NCBI GenBank assembly: GCA_046331545.1
Contig: JAXLQR010000002.1
Location: 1,302,001-1,366,000, forward strand
From: JADJVL01 sp046331545
GTDB lineage: Bacteria > Acidobacteriota > Holophagae > Holophagales > Holophagaceae
DNA length: 64,000 nt
Reading direction: 5' to 3'
Position numbers and translations under genes: made by a program. A model generated the notes under the pieces. It did no database searches, was not told the DNA's origin, and was given only the letters and a program-made list of their open reading frames with translations. Positions 34,929 to 44,500 of this stretch are shown one piece after another. Every line of letters begins with the position of its first letter. Position 1 is the first letter of the stretch.

Positions 34929-37900
34929 TCACCCCTCCAGTTCCAGCACCACCAGCCCGTCCTGCCGCGTGGCCCGGCCCTGCACCGGCAGCACCTCGCC
35001 CACGCGGTAGGGGCGGCGGCGCTTCCTGAACGTGTCGGGAAAGGCCACCGCCTCCACGAGGCCCGTCTCGTCCTCCAGGGTGACGAACTGCATGGGCTCG
35101 CCGCCCTCGGTGAGGACGGTCTTCTCCGCCACCACCAGGGCCCAGAAGCGCAGGCGGCGGCCGGTCTTCACCGCCTCCGCCGCGCGCTCGGGGCCGCCGC
35201 CCTTGCGCACGCGGTACAGCGCCGCCGGGTGAAGCTCCAGGGTGAGGGACATCAGCTCCAGCTCCAGGTCCGCCCGGTCGAAGAGGTCCGTGGGGCGCGG
35301 GCGCACGCCGGGGGGCACCCCGCCCAGGCGCGTCCAGGCCAGGCGCGCGCGGTTGCCGTCCGGGGCCCACCGGTCGAAGGCGCCGGCGCTGGCCAGGGCC
35401 TCGACGGTGGGGATGGAGAGGTCCACCCGGCCCAGCAGGTCCTCCAGGCTTTCGAAGGGGCCGCCCGCGTCCCGCTCCGCGATCAGCGCCTCGACTTCGG
35501 CCTGCCGCGCCCCCTTCACCTGCATGAGGCCGACGCGCAGCCCTTGCTCCCCTTCCGCGCGGAATTCCCAGCGGGAGCGGTTGGCGTCGGGGCCCAGCAC
35601 CGTGAGGCGGTGGCGCCGCGCGTCGCCGAGATACGCCACCGCCGGGTAGAAGCCGCCCTGGTTGGTGATCACCGAGGCGAAGAAGACCGCCGGATGGTGG
35701 GCCTTCACCCAGGCGCTCTCGAAGCTCACCTGGGCGTAGCTGGCCGAGTGGGGCTTGCAGAAGGAGTAGCCGCGGAAGGTGCGGATCATGTCCCAGGCCT
35801 CGTCCACCACGGACGGCGGAACCCCCTGCCCCGCGCAGCCCTCCCGGAAGCGGGCCTCGAACTTCGGCAGCTTGCGGGCGCAGTCGGGCTTGCCCAGGAG
35901 CTTGCGCAGCTGGTCCGCCTCGAAGTGGCTCCATCCGGCGAGCTCCACGCCCACCTTGATGACGTCCTCCTGGTAGATGAGCACGCCGAAGCTCTCCGAC
36001 AGCAGGTTGGCGAAGACGGGATGGCTGGGCGCGTAGGCCTCCTCGCCCCGGGCGCGCTTCACGTAGCGGTCCACCCAGTGGTAGGCCGCCGGGCGGATGA
36101 GGCTCGAGTGGATCACCAGGGTCTCGAAGTCGCCCTTCTTGACCCGCTGCTGGAGCTGGCGCGTCGCGGGGCTCTCCACGTAGAAGACGCCGAGGCTGTC
36201 GCCCCGCGCGAGCAGCGCCTGGGTCTCCGGGTCGTTGCGGGAGGCCGTGCCCGGATCCTTCGAGACCTTGTCCCCCAGCACCGCGTAGGCGTCCCGGATC
36301 ACCGCCAGGCTGCGGTTGCCCAGGAGGTCGATCTTCACGAGGCCGTAGGCTTCGACGCCGTCCTTGTCCCAGGCCGTCACCGAGACGCCCGCCTTGGCGG
36401 GCGCCGGCTGGAAGGGGACGTGCTCCCACAGCGGACCCGGCGTCACCACCGTGCCGCCCGGATGCACCGAGAGCTGGTGGAAGTGGCCCACCAGCCGCGC
36501 CGCCTGGGCCTGGATGCGGCCCCACACTTCCGTCTCCGCGGCGCTGCTGCGCCGGCTGCCCCTTCCACCGGCGTCGGGCCGCTTCATCAGGGCCTCCAGG
36601 TCCTTGCGGTCCGGGTCCGCCCAGCCCCAGCCCTCGATGCGCTGGGCCACGGACTTCAGCTCCGCCTCGGGACGGCCATGGGCCAGGGCCACCGCCCGCA
36701 GGGCCGAGCGGGGCTTGAAGAAGACGTGGTTGGAGACCATGGCCACCCGGGCGCGGCCGTAGCGCTCGAAGACCGCCTGGATGACCTTGTCCCGCTCGTC
36801 CCACGCGAAGTCGATGTCCATGTCCGGCGGGTCCACCCGCTCCCTGGTGAGGAAGCGCTCGAACATGAGGTTCGTGGCCACGGGATCCACGTTGCTGAGG
36901 CGCAGGGCGTAGCTCACCAGCGACGCCGCCCCGCTGCCCCGGCCGCAGATGCGCGTGGGCAGGCCCTCGTGGCGCAGGGCCTTCACCAGGTCCTCCACCA
37001 GGAGGAAGTAGGCGGCGAAGCCCTTGGCGCGGATGAGGTCCAGCTCGTGGGCGAGACGGGATTCGAGGACGCCGTTGAAGGTCCCGAAGCGGTCGATCAC
37101 GCCGTCCCGCACACGCTCGCGGAGCACCGCGTCCAGGTCGGCGCCTTCGAGCCCCAGGGGGCCCGCGCTCACCCACGCGCCCCAGGCCAGGTCCCAGCCG
37201 GCAATGCGCTCGCGAAGCTCCTCCGTGGCCCGCGCCACCGCCGGCTCGGCGGCGGGGAAGCGGGATTCCCATTCCGCCTTCGGCATCGCCGCGTCCCGGG
37301 GATCCCACAGCGTCTCGGCGCGGGGGACGGTGCGCTGCGTGTGGATGGCCCGCTTGAGGCGGTGGAGATCCAGCCCCTCCGGCGTGCGGAAGCGCAGCAC
37401 CTGGGGCGCCACCACGGGAAGGCGCGCGGCCAGGGCCCGGGCGCAGGCCGCGGCGTTGCGCGCCGAGCCCAGCAGCAGGCCATAGACGCCTTCCTTCAGC
37501 AGAAGCTCGAGGCCCGCCAGATCCTCGGCGAGGATGGCGCAGTCGCGGGGCAGCGATCCGTCCCCCACGCGGAAGGGCACGGCGGCGTCCTCGTGGGCTT
37601 GGTCCGTGAGGAGCCGGCACAGCGACGCGTAGCCCTCCCGGGAGCAGGGCAGCGCACCGAACTGGCGGCCCTTCCACGGGAAGCGCGCGCCCAGGAGGAG
37701 GCGCAGGGGCGGCGGGGATTCCGTCGTGAAAGGCTCCGGGGCCGACGGAGGCCCGGTGCCCGCGGTCGCGCGCGCCACCGCCTCCGCGCGGTTCTCCATC
37801 CGCCAGGCCAGCTCGTCCCGCAGCTTCGGGAAGCCGTGCAGCCCCGTGTCCCAGGCCGCGAGGTGGTCGTAGCCCAGGCGCTCGGCGAGGGCGAGGAGCA

Positions 37901-37961
37901 GCTCGGCGGGATAGATGCCTTCCCCGGCGGAGAAGTCGGAGACGCCCAGGGCGAAGCTCAC
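34929..37961 (-). CDS. dnaE2: Error-prone DNA polymerase DnaE2
   Basis: A 1,010-residue C-family polymerase of the DnaE2 type (usual length about 1,000-1,080). The N-terminal PHP domain (1-110) lacks the metal His motifs of DnaE1. The catalytic Asp set is PDMDIDF (residues 379-385), with GRGSGAASLVSYAL and FRGYSFCKPHSASYAQVSFE also present. The C-terminal part has an OB fold (about 900-1,010). DnaE2 works with ImuB in SOS translesion synthesis and induced mutagenesis. It starts with GTG 14 bases after imuB. No imuA gene is adjacent. Confidence 0.94.
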   Translation of the reverse strand: MSFALGVSDFSAGEGIYPAELLLALAERLGYDHLAAWDTGLHGFPKLRDELAWRMENRAEAVARATAGTGPPSAPEPFTTESPPPLRLLLGARFPWKGRQFGALPCSREGYASLCRLLTDQAHEDAAVPFRVGDGSLPRDCAILAEDLAGLELLLKEGVYGLLLGSARNAAACARALAARLPVVAPQVLRFRTPEGLDLHRLKRAIHTQRTVPRAETLWDPRDAAMPKAEWESRFPAAEPAVARATEELRERIAGWDLAWGAWVSAGPLGLEGADLDAVLRERVRDGVIDRFGTFNGVLESRLAHELDLIRAKGFAAYFLLVEDLVKALRHEGLPTRICGRGSGAASLVSYALRLSNVDPVATNLMFERFLTRERVDPPDMDIDFAWDERDKVIQAVFERYGRARVAMVSNHVFFKPRSALRAVALAHGRPEAELKSVAQRIEGWGWADPDRKDLEALMKRPDAGGRGSRRSSAAETEVWGRIQAQAARLVGHFHQLSVHPGGTVVTPGPLWEHVPFQPAPAKAGVSVTAWDKDGVEAYGLVKIDLLGNRSLAVIRDAYAVLGDKVSKDPGTASRNDPETQALLARGDSLGVFYVESPATRQLQQRVKKGDFETLVIHSSLIRPAAYHWVDRYVKRARGEEAYAPSHPVFANLLSESFGVLIYQEDVIKVGVELAGWSHFEADQLRKLLGKPDCARKLPKFEARFREGCAGQGVPPSVVDEAWDMIRTFRGYSFCKPHSASYAQVSFESAWVKAHHPAVFFASVITNQGGFYPAVAYLGDARRHRLTVLGPDANRSRWEFRAEGEQGLRVGLMQVKGARQAEVEALIAERDAGGPFESLEDLLGRVDLSIPTVEALASAGAFDRWAPDGNRARLAWTRLGGVPPGVRPRPTDLFDRADLELELMSLTLELHPAALYRVRKGGGPERAAEAVKTGRRLRFWALVVAEKTVLTEGGEPMQFVTLEDETGLVEAVAFPDTFRKRRRPYRVGEVLPVQGRATRQDGLVVLELEG

Positions 37962-37975
37962 GGCCGCGCTCCGCC

Positions 37976-39130
37976 TCAGGACGCGTAGGCGGCGTCCAGC
38001 GCCTCCGCCGCCCGCATCCAGCCCGTCTCCACGGGATGCTCCGGATAGCGCTTCCGCAGCCGCGCGAGGCTGGTCTCCAGGCGGCCCACCTTGAGGCTCC
38101 GGGCCTCCTGGAAGAGGGGCGGCGCCTGGCCCAGGCCCCAGGCGAGGCGCAGCTCCACCTGGCGCACCAGGGCGCGGCGGGTGGCGCCTTCCTGGAAGGC
38201 GGCCTCCACGCGCCGCGCCAGCAGCAGGGGCGGCTCGCAGAGGTCCTCGTCCGAGGCGCGCCAGTGGTGGGGCTCGCCGTCCACGTCCCACCAGCGGAAG
38301 GCCAGTTTCCGCGGGCTGCGGGGATCCTTCCAGAGGCGCTGGAGGCACCAGCCGGCGAGGCCGATCTCCTCGGGCAGCCGCGGCGGCTCCAGGCGCCAGG
38401 GGTGGCGCGAACTGCCGGGCTTCTCCGCCAGCAGGGGCAGTCGCGGGCGGTCCTCGCCCCGCACCTGGGCCAGGAGCTTCGGCGCGGCGCGCTCGTTCAC
38501 GAGTTGGGCCACCACCGCCACGGGCACCGGCTGCAGATCCTGGAAGCGGCGCATGCCCAGGCGCTGGAAGCGGGCGTGGACGCGGGGCGCCAGGTCCGGC
38601 AGGCGGCCCAGGGGCTGGGGGGCGAGGAAGGCCCGCTCCGAACCGTCCTGCACCCGCTCCACCGCGTGCTCCAGGCGCGCCGCCAGGGTGGCCGCCGTGG
38701 CGCTGGCCGAAAGCCCGCCGTGGCCCCGCCAGCCGATGTCCCGGCGCAGCTCCTTCAGGATGCGCGCCGCGGCGTCCTGGGGCGGGCCGTAGAGGCCCTC
38801 GGTGCCCTTCAGCTCCGCCAGGGCCTCCCCCAGGCGGCCCAACTGCCCCTGGGGCGTCCAGCGCTGCAGGAAATCCCCCAGGAAGGCGTGGGCCCGCCAC
38901 CAGGTCTGGGGCGTGGGATCCAGCACCCGCAGGCCCGGCACGGCCCGCAGGGCCAGGTCCAGGGGGTCGCCCGGCGCCGCGCCCTCGGCCCGGGCCCGGC
39001 GGTTCACGAACCAGAGGCTGGGGCTGCGGGGGGTCTCCGGGTTGAGGAAGGCCAGGGGCCGGGCGTCCAGCCCGGGCTCCCGGGCCGAGGCCAGCTGGAA
39101 GGGCAGTTCGGGCACCCACAGGGCGAGCAT
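37976..39130 (-). CDS. imuB: ImuB-like Y-family DNA polymerase homologue
   Basis: A 384-residue Y-family protein. The start MLALWVPELPFQLA and the segment VPGLRVLDPTPQTWWRAH resemble ImuB, a catalytically inactive DinB relative that recruits DnaE2 and the sliding clamp. The two acidic active-site segments of DinB are not seen (ALWVPELPFQ replaces the D-x-D type start), which agrees with an inactive adaptor. Later, RLGMRRFQDLQPVP fits the thumb/finger region. Start at 39130 is supported by GGAGG five bases upstream. The usual third partner, ImuA, is missing from this locus. Regulation may use the palindrome at 39323. Confidence 0.85.
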   Translation of the reverse strand: MLALWVPELPFQLASAREPGLDARPLAFLNPETPRSPSLWFVNRRARAEGAAPGDPLDLALRAVPGLRVLDPTPQTWWRAHAFLGDFLQRWTPQGQLGRLGEALAELKGTEGLYGPPQDAAARILKELRRDIGWRGHGGLSASATAATLAARLEHAVERVQDGSERAFLAPQPLGRLPDLAPRVHARFQRLGMRRFQDLQPVPVAVVAQLVNERAAPKLLAQVRGEDRPRLPLLAEKPGSSRHPWRLEPPRLPEEIGLAGWCLQRLWKDPRSPRKLAFRWWDVDGEPHHWRASDEDLCEPPLLLARRVEAAFQEGATRRALVRQVELRLAWGLGQAPPLFQEARSLKVGRLETSLARLRKRYPEHPVETGWMRAAEALDAAYAS

Positions 39131-39288
39131 GGCCACCTCCATCGCAGGACCGGGCAGGGCCCCGCCGGGGCCTCGTCCGCGGGAAGCCCAGGGGGCCGGG
39201 GACGGGGCGGGATCCGTCCGCGCCGCGTGGCGCGACGCCTCGGATCCACCCGTTCCCGGGGTATCCATGATGGCGAATAAAAATCGAA

Positions 39289-39294
39289 AGTCAA
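39289..39294 (-). promoter_or_regulatory. Putative -35 box of the imuB-dnaE2 promoter
   Basis: TTGACT on the minus strand inside an A/T-rich patch (39267-39294) that is unlike the rest of the region. The matching -10 box is not clear. The patch lies about 140-160 bases upstream of imuB and next to the palindrome at 39323-39337. Confidence 0.4.
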
Positions 39295-39322
39295 GATGGC
39301 GGATTGGCGAGATCGGATCAAA

Positions 39323-39337
39323 ATGGGCATTGCCCAT
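39323..39337. promoter_or_regulatory. 15-bp palindrome between imuB and the toxin-antitoxin pair
   Basis: ATGGGCA-T-TGCCCAT, a perfect 7-1-7 palindrome, lies 41 bases before the antitoxin gene and about 190 bases before imuB. It could be an operator for the AbrB-like antitoxin, or for the SOS repressor of the mutasome. It does not match the E. coli or Bacillus LexA boxes. Confidence 0.5.
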
Positions 39338-39377
39338 CTGGGGTAATGCAACACATTGGAAAGACGCCGAGGTCCCC

Positions 39378-39641
39378 ATGCTCGTCACCCCCGACAGCCG
39401 CCGCCGCATCACCCTGCCCGCCGAGTTCGAGCCCGGGGAGCCCCTGAGCCTGGAAGCCGCCGGGGACGGCACCTACCGCCTGGTACCCGTCGTCGCCGTG
39501 CCCAAGCACCAGCTCTGGGCCTGGCGCAGGCACGTGCTGGAGGGCGCGGCGGAGGCCGTCGAAAGCTACCGCGCCGGGAACTTCGTGGAAGGGGAGAGCG
39601 AGGCGGGGCAGGCCTTCCTGCGCCAGCTGGAGGCGGAGTGA
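39378..39641 (+). CDS. AbrB/MazE-type antitoxin
   Basis: An 87-residue protein. The N-terminal part (PDSRRRITLPAEFEPGEPL...YRLVPV) has the swapped-hairpin beta pattern of SpoVT/AbrB antitoxins, and the C-terminal helices (LWAWRRHVLEGAAEAVESY...) would clamp the toxin. ATG 39378 follows GAGG by a short spacer. The stop overlaps the next gene (GTGA). Type II antitoxins of this fold bind their own promoter; the palindrome at 39323-39337 is 41 bases upstream. Confidence 0.72.
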   Translation: MLVTPDSRRRITLPAEFEPGEPLSLEAAGDGTYRLVPVVAVPKHQLWAWRRHVLEGAAEAVESYRAGNFVEGESEAGQAFLRQLEAE

Positions 39642-39937
39642 AGCTCCGCTTCGAGGCGGCCTTCCTCCGCGCCGCGCTGGAACAGGAGGCCCCGGTCCGC
39701 AAGGGCCTCGCCAAGCTCCTGCGCCTCGCCGAGACCCTCGACCTCGCGGAGCTGCTGAACCACCAGGGCGTCCACCTGGAGAAGCTGGTGGGCCACGCCG
39801 ATCCGGCCACCGGCCAGCCCCTCTACTCCCTGCGCGTCACCGCCGGCGCCCGGGTCCTCGCCCTGCTGGACGGGGACATCCTGGTGCTGCTGCGGATCGA
39901 AGCGGATCACGGGAAGGCCTACCGCCGGGGCCGCTAA
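39638..39937 (+). CDS. Putative type II toxin (RelE/ParE-like)
   Basis: A 99-residue basic protein coupled to the antitoxin gene (GTGA overlap). The layout helix-helix-strands (RFEAAFLRAALEQEAPVRKG, LVGHADPATGQPLYSLRVTA, RVLALLDGDILVLLRIEADHG) resembles RelE/ParE-superfamily toxins, with LRV and ...LRIEADHGKAYRRG at the C-terminus like the RelE-type end. If so it cleaves mRNA at ribosomes. I cannot identify a specific family, and catalytic residues are not obvious. Confidence 0.65.
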   Translation: MKLRFEAAFLRAALEQEAPVRKGLAKLLRLAETLDLAELLNHQGVHLEKLVGHADPATGQPLYSLRVTAGARVLALLDGDILVLLRIEADHGKAYRRGR

Positions 39938-39942
39938 GATGG
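39935..39942 (+). promoter_or_regulatory. Putative -10 element of surE (TAAGATGG)
   Basis: TAAGATGG overlaps the toxin stop codon and ends only four bases before the surE ATG. If it is a true -10 box, surE could be made from a leaderless transcript. Confidence 0.3.
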
Positions 39943-39946
39943 CCCC

Positions 39947-40705
39947 ATGCCCGACCGCCTCATCCTGGTGACCAACGACGACGGCCTCTGGGCCCCCGGC
40001 TTGGCCTGCCTGGCGAAGGTGGCGTCGCGCTTCGGGCGCGTGGTGGCGGTGGCGCCGGACCGCAACCGCTCGGCCATCTCGTCAGCCCTGTCGCTCCACG
40101 ACATCCTGCGCATCCATCCTCTCGGCGAGGACCGCTACACCTGCGACGGCACGCCGGTGGACTGCGTGCTCATCGGCACCCGGGAGGTGCTGGAGCGCAA
40201 GCCCGACTGGGTGCTCAGCGGCGTGAACCACGGCTTCAACCTCGGCGAGGACGTCTTCTACTCCGGCACCGTGGCGGCGGCCTTCGAGGGCTCCCTGCAG
40301 GGCGCGCGGGCGGCGGCCTTCTCCCTGCATCCGAAAGGCGACCTCGCCGTCGCCGAGGCCTGGATCCACCGCTTCCTCTCCGCCTGGGAGGGCCTGGAGC
40401 TGGGCCGCCAGCGCATCTGGAACCTGAACCTGCCCAAGCGCGAGCCCAAGGGCTTCAAGCTCACCACCCAGGACACGCGCACCTACCACGACGTGGTGGA
40501 GAAGCGCGTGGATCCGCGCGGCACGCCCTACTACTGGATCGGCGGCGACGTGGGCCCCATCTACGCCAAGACTCCCGGCAGCGACGCCGAGGCGGCCCTC
40601 GACGACTACGTCAGCGTCACGCCCCTGCATCTCGACCTCACGGCGGCGGACCTCCTCGCCCGCCGCGAGGCCTTCGACGCCACCTTCAACGGGGACGGAG
40701 CCTGA
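39947..40705 (+). CDS. surE: 5'-nucleotidase SurE
   Basis: A 252-residue metal-dependent nucleotidase that removes phosphate from nucleoside 5'-monophosphates and short polyphosphates. The metal site LVTNDDG (residues 7-13), a second Asn/Ser/Asn set in NRSAISSALSLH, SGVNHGFNLGEDVFYSGTVAAA and the WNLNLP strand are all as in SurE. It is one base from the acylphosphatase gene, then apt, giving a small phosphate/nucleotide operon. In many bacteria surE is next to pcm, which is not the case here. Confidence 0.96.
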   Translation: MPDRLILVTNDDGLWAPGLACLAKVASRFGRVVAVAPDRNRSAISSALSLHDILRIHPLGEDRYTCDGTPVDCVLIGTREVLERKPDWVLSGVNHGFNLGEDVFYSGTVAAAFEGSLQGARAAAFSLHPKGDLAVAEAWIHRFLSAWEGLELGRQRIWNLNLPKREPKGFKLTTQDTRTYHDVVEKRVDPRGTPYYWIGGDVGPIYAKTPGSDAEAALDDYVSVTPLHLDLTAADLLARREAFDATFNGDGA

Positions 40706-40706
40706 G

Positions 40707-40994
40707 GTGATCGCGCGCTTCAAGGCCACCGGCCGCGTGCAGGGCGTGGGCTACCGCGCCTTCGCCCAGGGGCAGGCCCGGGCCCTGGACCTCGCGGGCT
40801 GGGTGCGCAACGATCCCGACGGCGCGGTGAGCGGCGAGGCGGAGGGCAGCCCGGAGCAGCTCGCCACCTACCGCGGCATCCTCAGGAGCGGCCCGCCCTG
40901 GGGACGCGTGGAGGACCTCCAGTGGTCCGAACTGGACGGACCCGCCGCCGGTGCCTCACAATCCTTGCCCCGCCCCTTCCAGATCCGCCGCTGA
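40707..40994 (+). CDS. acyP: Acylphosphatase
   Basis: A 95-residue enzyme that hydrolyses acyl phosphates. The active site is complete: VQGVGYRAF carries the catalytic Arg and GWVRNDPDGAV the catalytic Asn. The GTG start is one base after the surE stop. The C-terminus is extended by about ten residues. It is a small cytoplasmic alpha/beta sandwich. Confidence 0.93.
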   Translation: MIARFKATGRVQGVGYRAFAQGQARALDLAGWVRNDPDGAVSGEAEGSPEQLATYRGILRSGPPWGRVEDLQWSELDGPAAGASQSLPRPFQIRR

Positions 40995-41029
40995 GGCCGG
41001 TCGCCGCCCGGGACGGGCCCGAGGCACGC

Positions 41030-41542
41030 ATGGACCTGAAGCCCTACATCCGCGACGTCCCCGACTTCCCGAAAGAGGGCATCGTCTTCAAGGACATCAC
41101 GCCCCTGCTGGCGACGCCGGAGGCCTTCGCCCACGCCGTGGACGAGATGGCCCGGCCCGTCTCGGCCCTGCAGGCCACCCACGTGCTGGGCCTCGAGAGC
41201 CGCGGCTTCATCTTCGGCGCGGCCCTGGCCCAGAAGCTGTCCCTGGGCTTCGTGCCCGCCCGCAAGCCCGGCAAGCTGCCCCGGGAGTCCTTCCGGGAGG
41301 CCTACGGGCTGGAGTACGGCCAGGACGCCCTGGAGGTGCACCGGGACGCCTTCCGCCCCGGCGACCGCGTGCTCATCGTGGACGACGTGCTGGCCACCGG
41401 CGGCACGGCCCACGCCGCCCGACGCCTCGTGGAGCAGACCGGGGCCAGCCCCATCGCGCTGACCCTCTTCATCGAGCTGACCTTCCTCTCGGGCCGGGAG
41501 AAACTCACCGGCCTGCCGGTCTTCAGCGTGCTGAGGTACTGA
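41030..41542 (+). CDS. apt: Adenine phosphoribosyltransferase
   Basis: A 170-residue purine-salvage enzyme that makes AMP from adenine and PRPP. The start YIRDVPDFPKEGIVFKDITP, the LGLESRGFIFGAALA segment, RKPGKLPRE and the PRPP loop LIVDDVLATGGTAHA are characteristic of Apt. ATG 41030 follows GAGG. It closes the surE-acyP-apt run and is followed by a strong palindrome. Confidence 0.96.
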   Translation: MDLKPYIRDVPDFPKEGIVFKDITPLLATPEAFAHAVDEMARPVSALQATHVLGLESRGFIFGAALAQKLSLGFVPARKPGKLPRESFREAYGLEYGQDALEVHRDAFRPGDRVLIVDDVLATGGTAHAARRLVEQTGASPIALTLFIELTFLSGREKLTGLPVFSVLRY

Positions 41543-41574
41543 AGGACCGGGCCGGGACGTCCCGGCCCGGTCCT
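41543..41574. terminator. Bidirectional hairpin between apt and the giant secreted protein gene
   Basis: A 32-bp perfect palindrome (AGGACCGGGCCGGGAC and its complement) directly after the apt stop and eight bases before the end of the convergent giant gene. It is probably a shared terminator; T-runs are absent. Confidence 0.7.
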
Positions 41575-41582
41575 CCAGGGCC

Positions 41583-44500
41583 TCAGGGGACGACGACGTA
41601 GTTCAGCCCGCTGACGGCCGTGCCCGTGGGGGAGACCACGGTCACCTTGCCGGTGGTGGCGCCGGCCGGCACGGTGGCGGAGATCATGTTCGAGCCCACC
41701 GTCACGAAGGTCGCGGGGACGCCGTTGAAGGTCACGGCGCTCGCCCCCAGGAAGCCGGTGCCGGTGATCAGCACCGAGGTCCCGACCTTGCCCGACGACG
41801 GTCCCAGCAGGGTGATCGCGGTGACGGTCGTGGCGGTCACCGTCAGCCCTGACTGGGCGCCCAGGATCGCGCCGTTGTTCACGTCCTGGACCTGGATGCT
41901 CCAGGTCCCCACGGTGTTCAGCTTCACCGGGAAGGTGTGGACGCCGCCTTCCCACGCGGCGAAGGTGTAGTCCGCCGGCAGGGTCGCGGCGGGATCGGTG
42001 CTGGTGAAGTGCACGCGGCCGGTGTAGGCCTGGCTCAGGTTCCCGCACAGGTCCCGCACGCTGACGGTGACGTAGCCCTGGACGCCCTGCCGCAGCGGGC
42101 TGGGGAAGCCCTCCACGCGGAGGCTGTTCGCGGCGCCCGGGACGTTGGCCAGGGCGAAGGCGGCGCTGGGGCCCCCGCCGGGGATCGTCGCGGCCACCGT
42201 GTAGGCGCCGGGGGTGCAGTTGGCGATGAAGGACGGGGCCGTGGCGACGCCGTTGGCGTCGGTGAGCACCGGGTCGGCGGAGGCGAAGGTGCCGCCCGCG
42301 CCCGCGACCGGCGCCGTGAAGACCACCGGGATCCCGGCCAGGGGAATGGAGGCGCCGTAGGTGACCCGGGCCTTCAGGGGCGCGGCGTTCGCGCCGACGA
42401 CGAGGGTCTGGGGGCTGCCGGACCAGGCCGCGATCACCGGCGTCACGGTCGTGATCACCAGGTTCGCGGTGGTGGAGCCGCCGGTGTTGGAGCCGGTCAC
42501 GACGTAGGTCGCGGTGGTGGTCGCGCCCGAGGGGGCGCCCGTGATCACGCCCGTGGACCCGTTCAGGACCAGGCCGGCCGGCAGCGCCGGCGAGACGGTG
42601 TAGCCCGTGATCGCGCCGCCGGAGTTGCTCGGGGTGTTGGGCGCGATGGCGACGCCCGCGAGGTAGAGGGCCGGGTTAAGGCTGTAGGCCAGCGCGCTGG
42701 GAGGCACGTCGTTCACCGTGATGACCAGGCCGACCGAGGCGCTGCCGCCGGAATTCGTGGCGGTGACGGTGTAGGTGGCCGTCGGCGTGATCGCCGTGGG
42801 CGTGCCGGTGATGGCGCCGGTGGTCGGGTTCAGGCTCAGGCCCGCCGGAAGGGCCGGGGACACGCCGTAGCTCACGACCGCGCCGCCGGAGGCGCTGGGG
42901 GTGTTCGTCGCGATGGCGGTGCCCCTGGTGTAGACCGCCGGGTTGGTGCCGTAGGCCAGGGAACTCGGCGGCACGTCGTTGACGGTGAGCACGAGGTCCA
43001 CCGTGGTGCTGCCGCCGGTGTTGGTGCCGGTGACGGTGTAGGTGGCCGTGGCGGCCACCGCCGTCGGGGTCCCGGTGATGACGCCCGTCGACGGGTTCAG
43101 CGAGAGCCCGGCGGGCAGGGCGGGCGACACGGTGTAGGTCACGATCGCGCCGCCGCCGTTGCTGGGGTTGTTGGCCGCGATGGCCGTGCCCTTCGTGTAG
43201 ACCGCCGGGTTCGTGCCGTAGGCGAGGGCGCTGGGGGCGACGTCGTTGACCGTCAGCACGAAGGTGTCCGTCGCCACCTGGTTGCCGCCGTCCCGGATCA
43301 TGACCGTGACGGTGGCGGTGCCGAGCTGTCCCGCCGCGGGGGCGAGGTTGAGGGTGCGGCTCCCGCCGGTGCCCCCCACGGTGATGCCCGCGTTGGGCAG
43401 CAGGGTGGTGTTGCTGGACGTGAGGGTGAACACCAGGCTGTCGGGGTTCGTCTCCGCGTCGGACACCGTGAAGGGGATGCCCGGGATGGCCGTGTTCACG
43501 GTGGCGGTGACGTCCGTCATGTCGGAGATGGTGGGCGGAGCTCCGAACATGTGGATGCCGACGTGCTCGGACAGCGTGTCGCTGGCCGCGGCGTCCACCT
43601 GGGCGTTGGTGCGCTGGATCCACTCTCCGGCCAGGTTGAAGGCCGCGTTGCCGGCGAGCACCGTGGGCTTCCGGAAGAAGGAGGTGTCCTGCCCCCAGGT
43701 GGTGCCGTCGCCCACCACGTCGAAGCGGGCGCCCCAGGCCAGGCCCGCGGTGCTGCTGTTCGAGGTGGAAAGGATGACCAGGTCGTCGCCGTTGAAGTTC
43801 ACCACCGTGGAGCTCGAGGTGCCCGAGGCGTAGGTCGGCTTCACGGCGGACCCGTGCCTGTAGACCGCGGAGGCGCCCGGAGCCAGGGATCCCGTGAGGG
43901 CCAGGCTGGCGGTGGGCGAGGAGCTTCCGGGGTTGTCCGCGGCCGCGTTGGCGAAGAGCACGAGGTAGAGCTGGGGCGAGGCCATGTTGACGGCGGAGGA
44001 GCCCACGTTGGTCACCTCGATCCACTTGTCGAAGCTCGCCCCCTCGTAGTACTGGCTGATGATCAGCGACGGCACCACGCTCACCACGAAGGTGTCGGAG
44101 GCCGTGCCGCCGTTGCCGTCGGAGACCGTGATGGTGAGGGTCGAGGAGCCCGACTGGCCCGCGGCCGGCGTGACGGTCACGGTGCGGTTCGCGCCGCTCC
44201 CGCCGAAGGTGATGTTGCCGACGGGGATCAGCGCCGTGTTGGTGGAGGCGGCGCCGAGGGTGAGCGAGGCCGCGGGGGTCTCCGCGTCGCCCACGGTGAA
44301 CGGGATGTTCGCCAGGGCCGTGCCCATGGTGGTGGACTTGTCGGTGATGTCGCTGATGGTGGGATTGGTGTTGACCGGGACCACGGTCACCGTCGCGGTG
44401 CCGGACTTGGCGGGGTCCTGCACGCTGGTGGCGGTGATGGTGTAGGGCCCGCCGCCGTTGGGGGCGGTCCACTGGCCCGCGGCGTCGATGCTGCCGCCGC

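Noticed and set aside
39131..39377. Classic LexA boxes
   Set aside because: Neither the CTG-N10-CAG nor the GAAC-N4-GTTC type is present; only an unrelated palindrome is visible.
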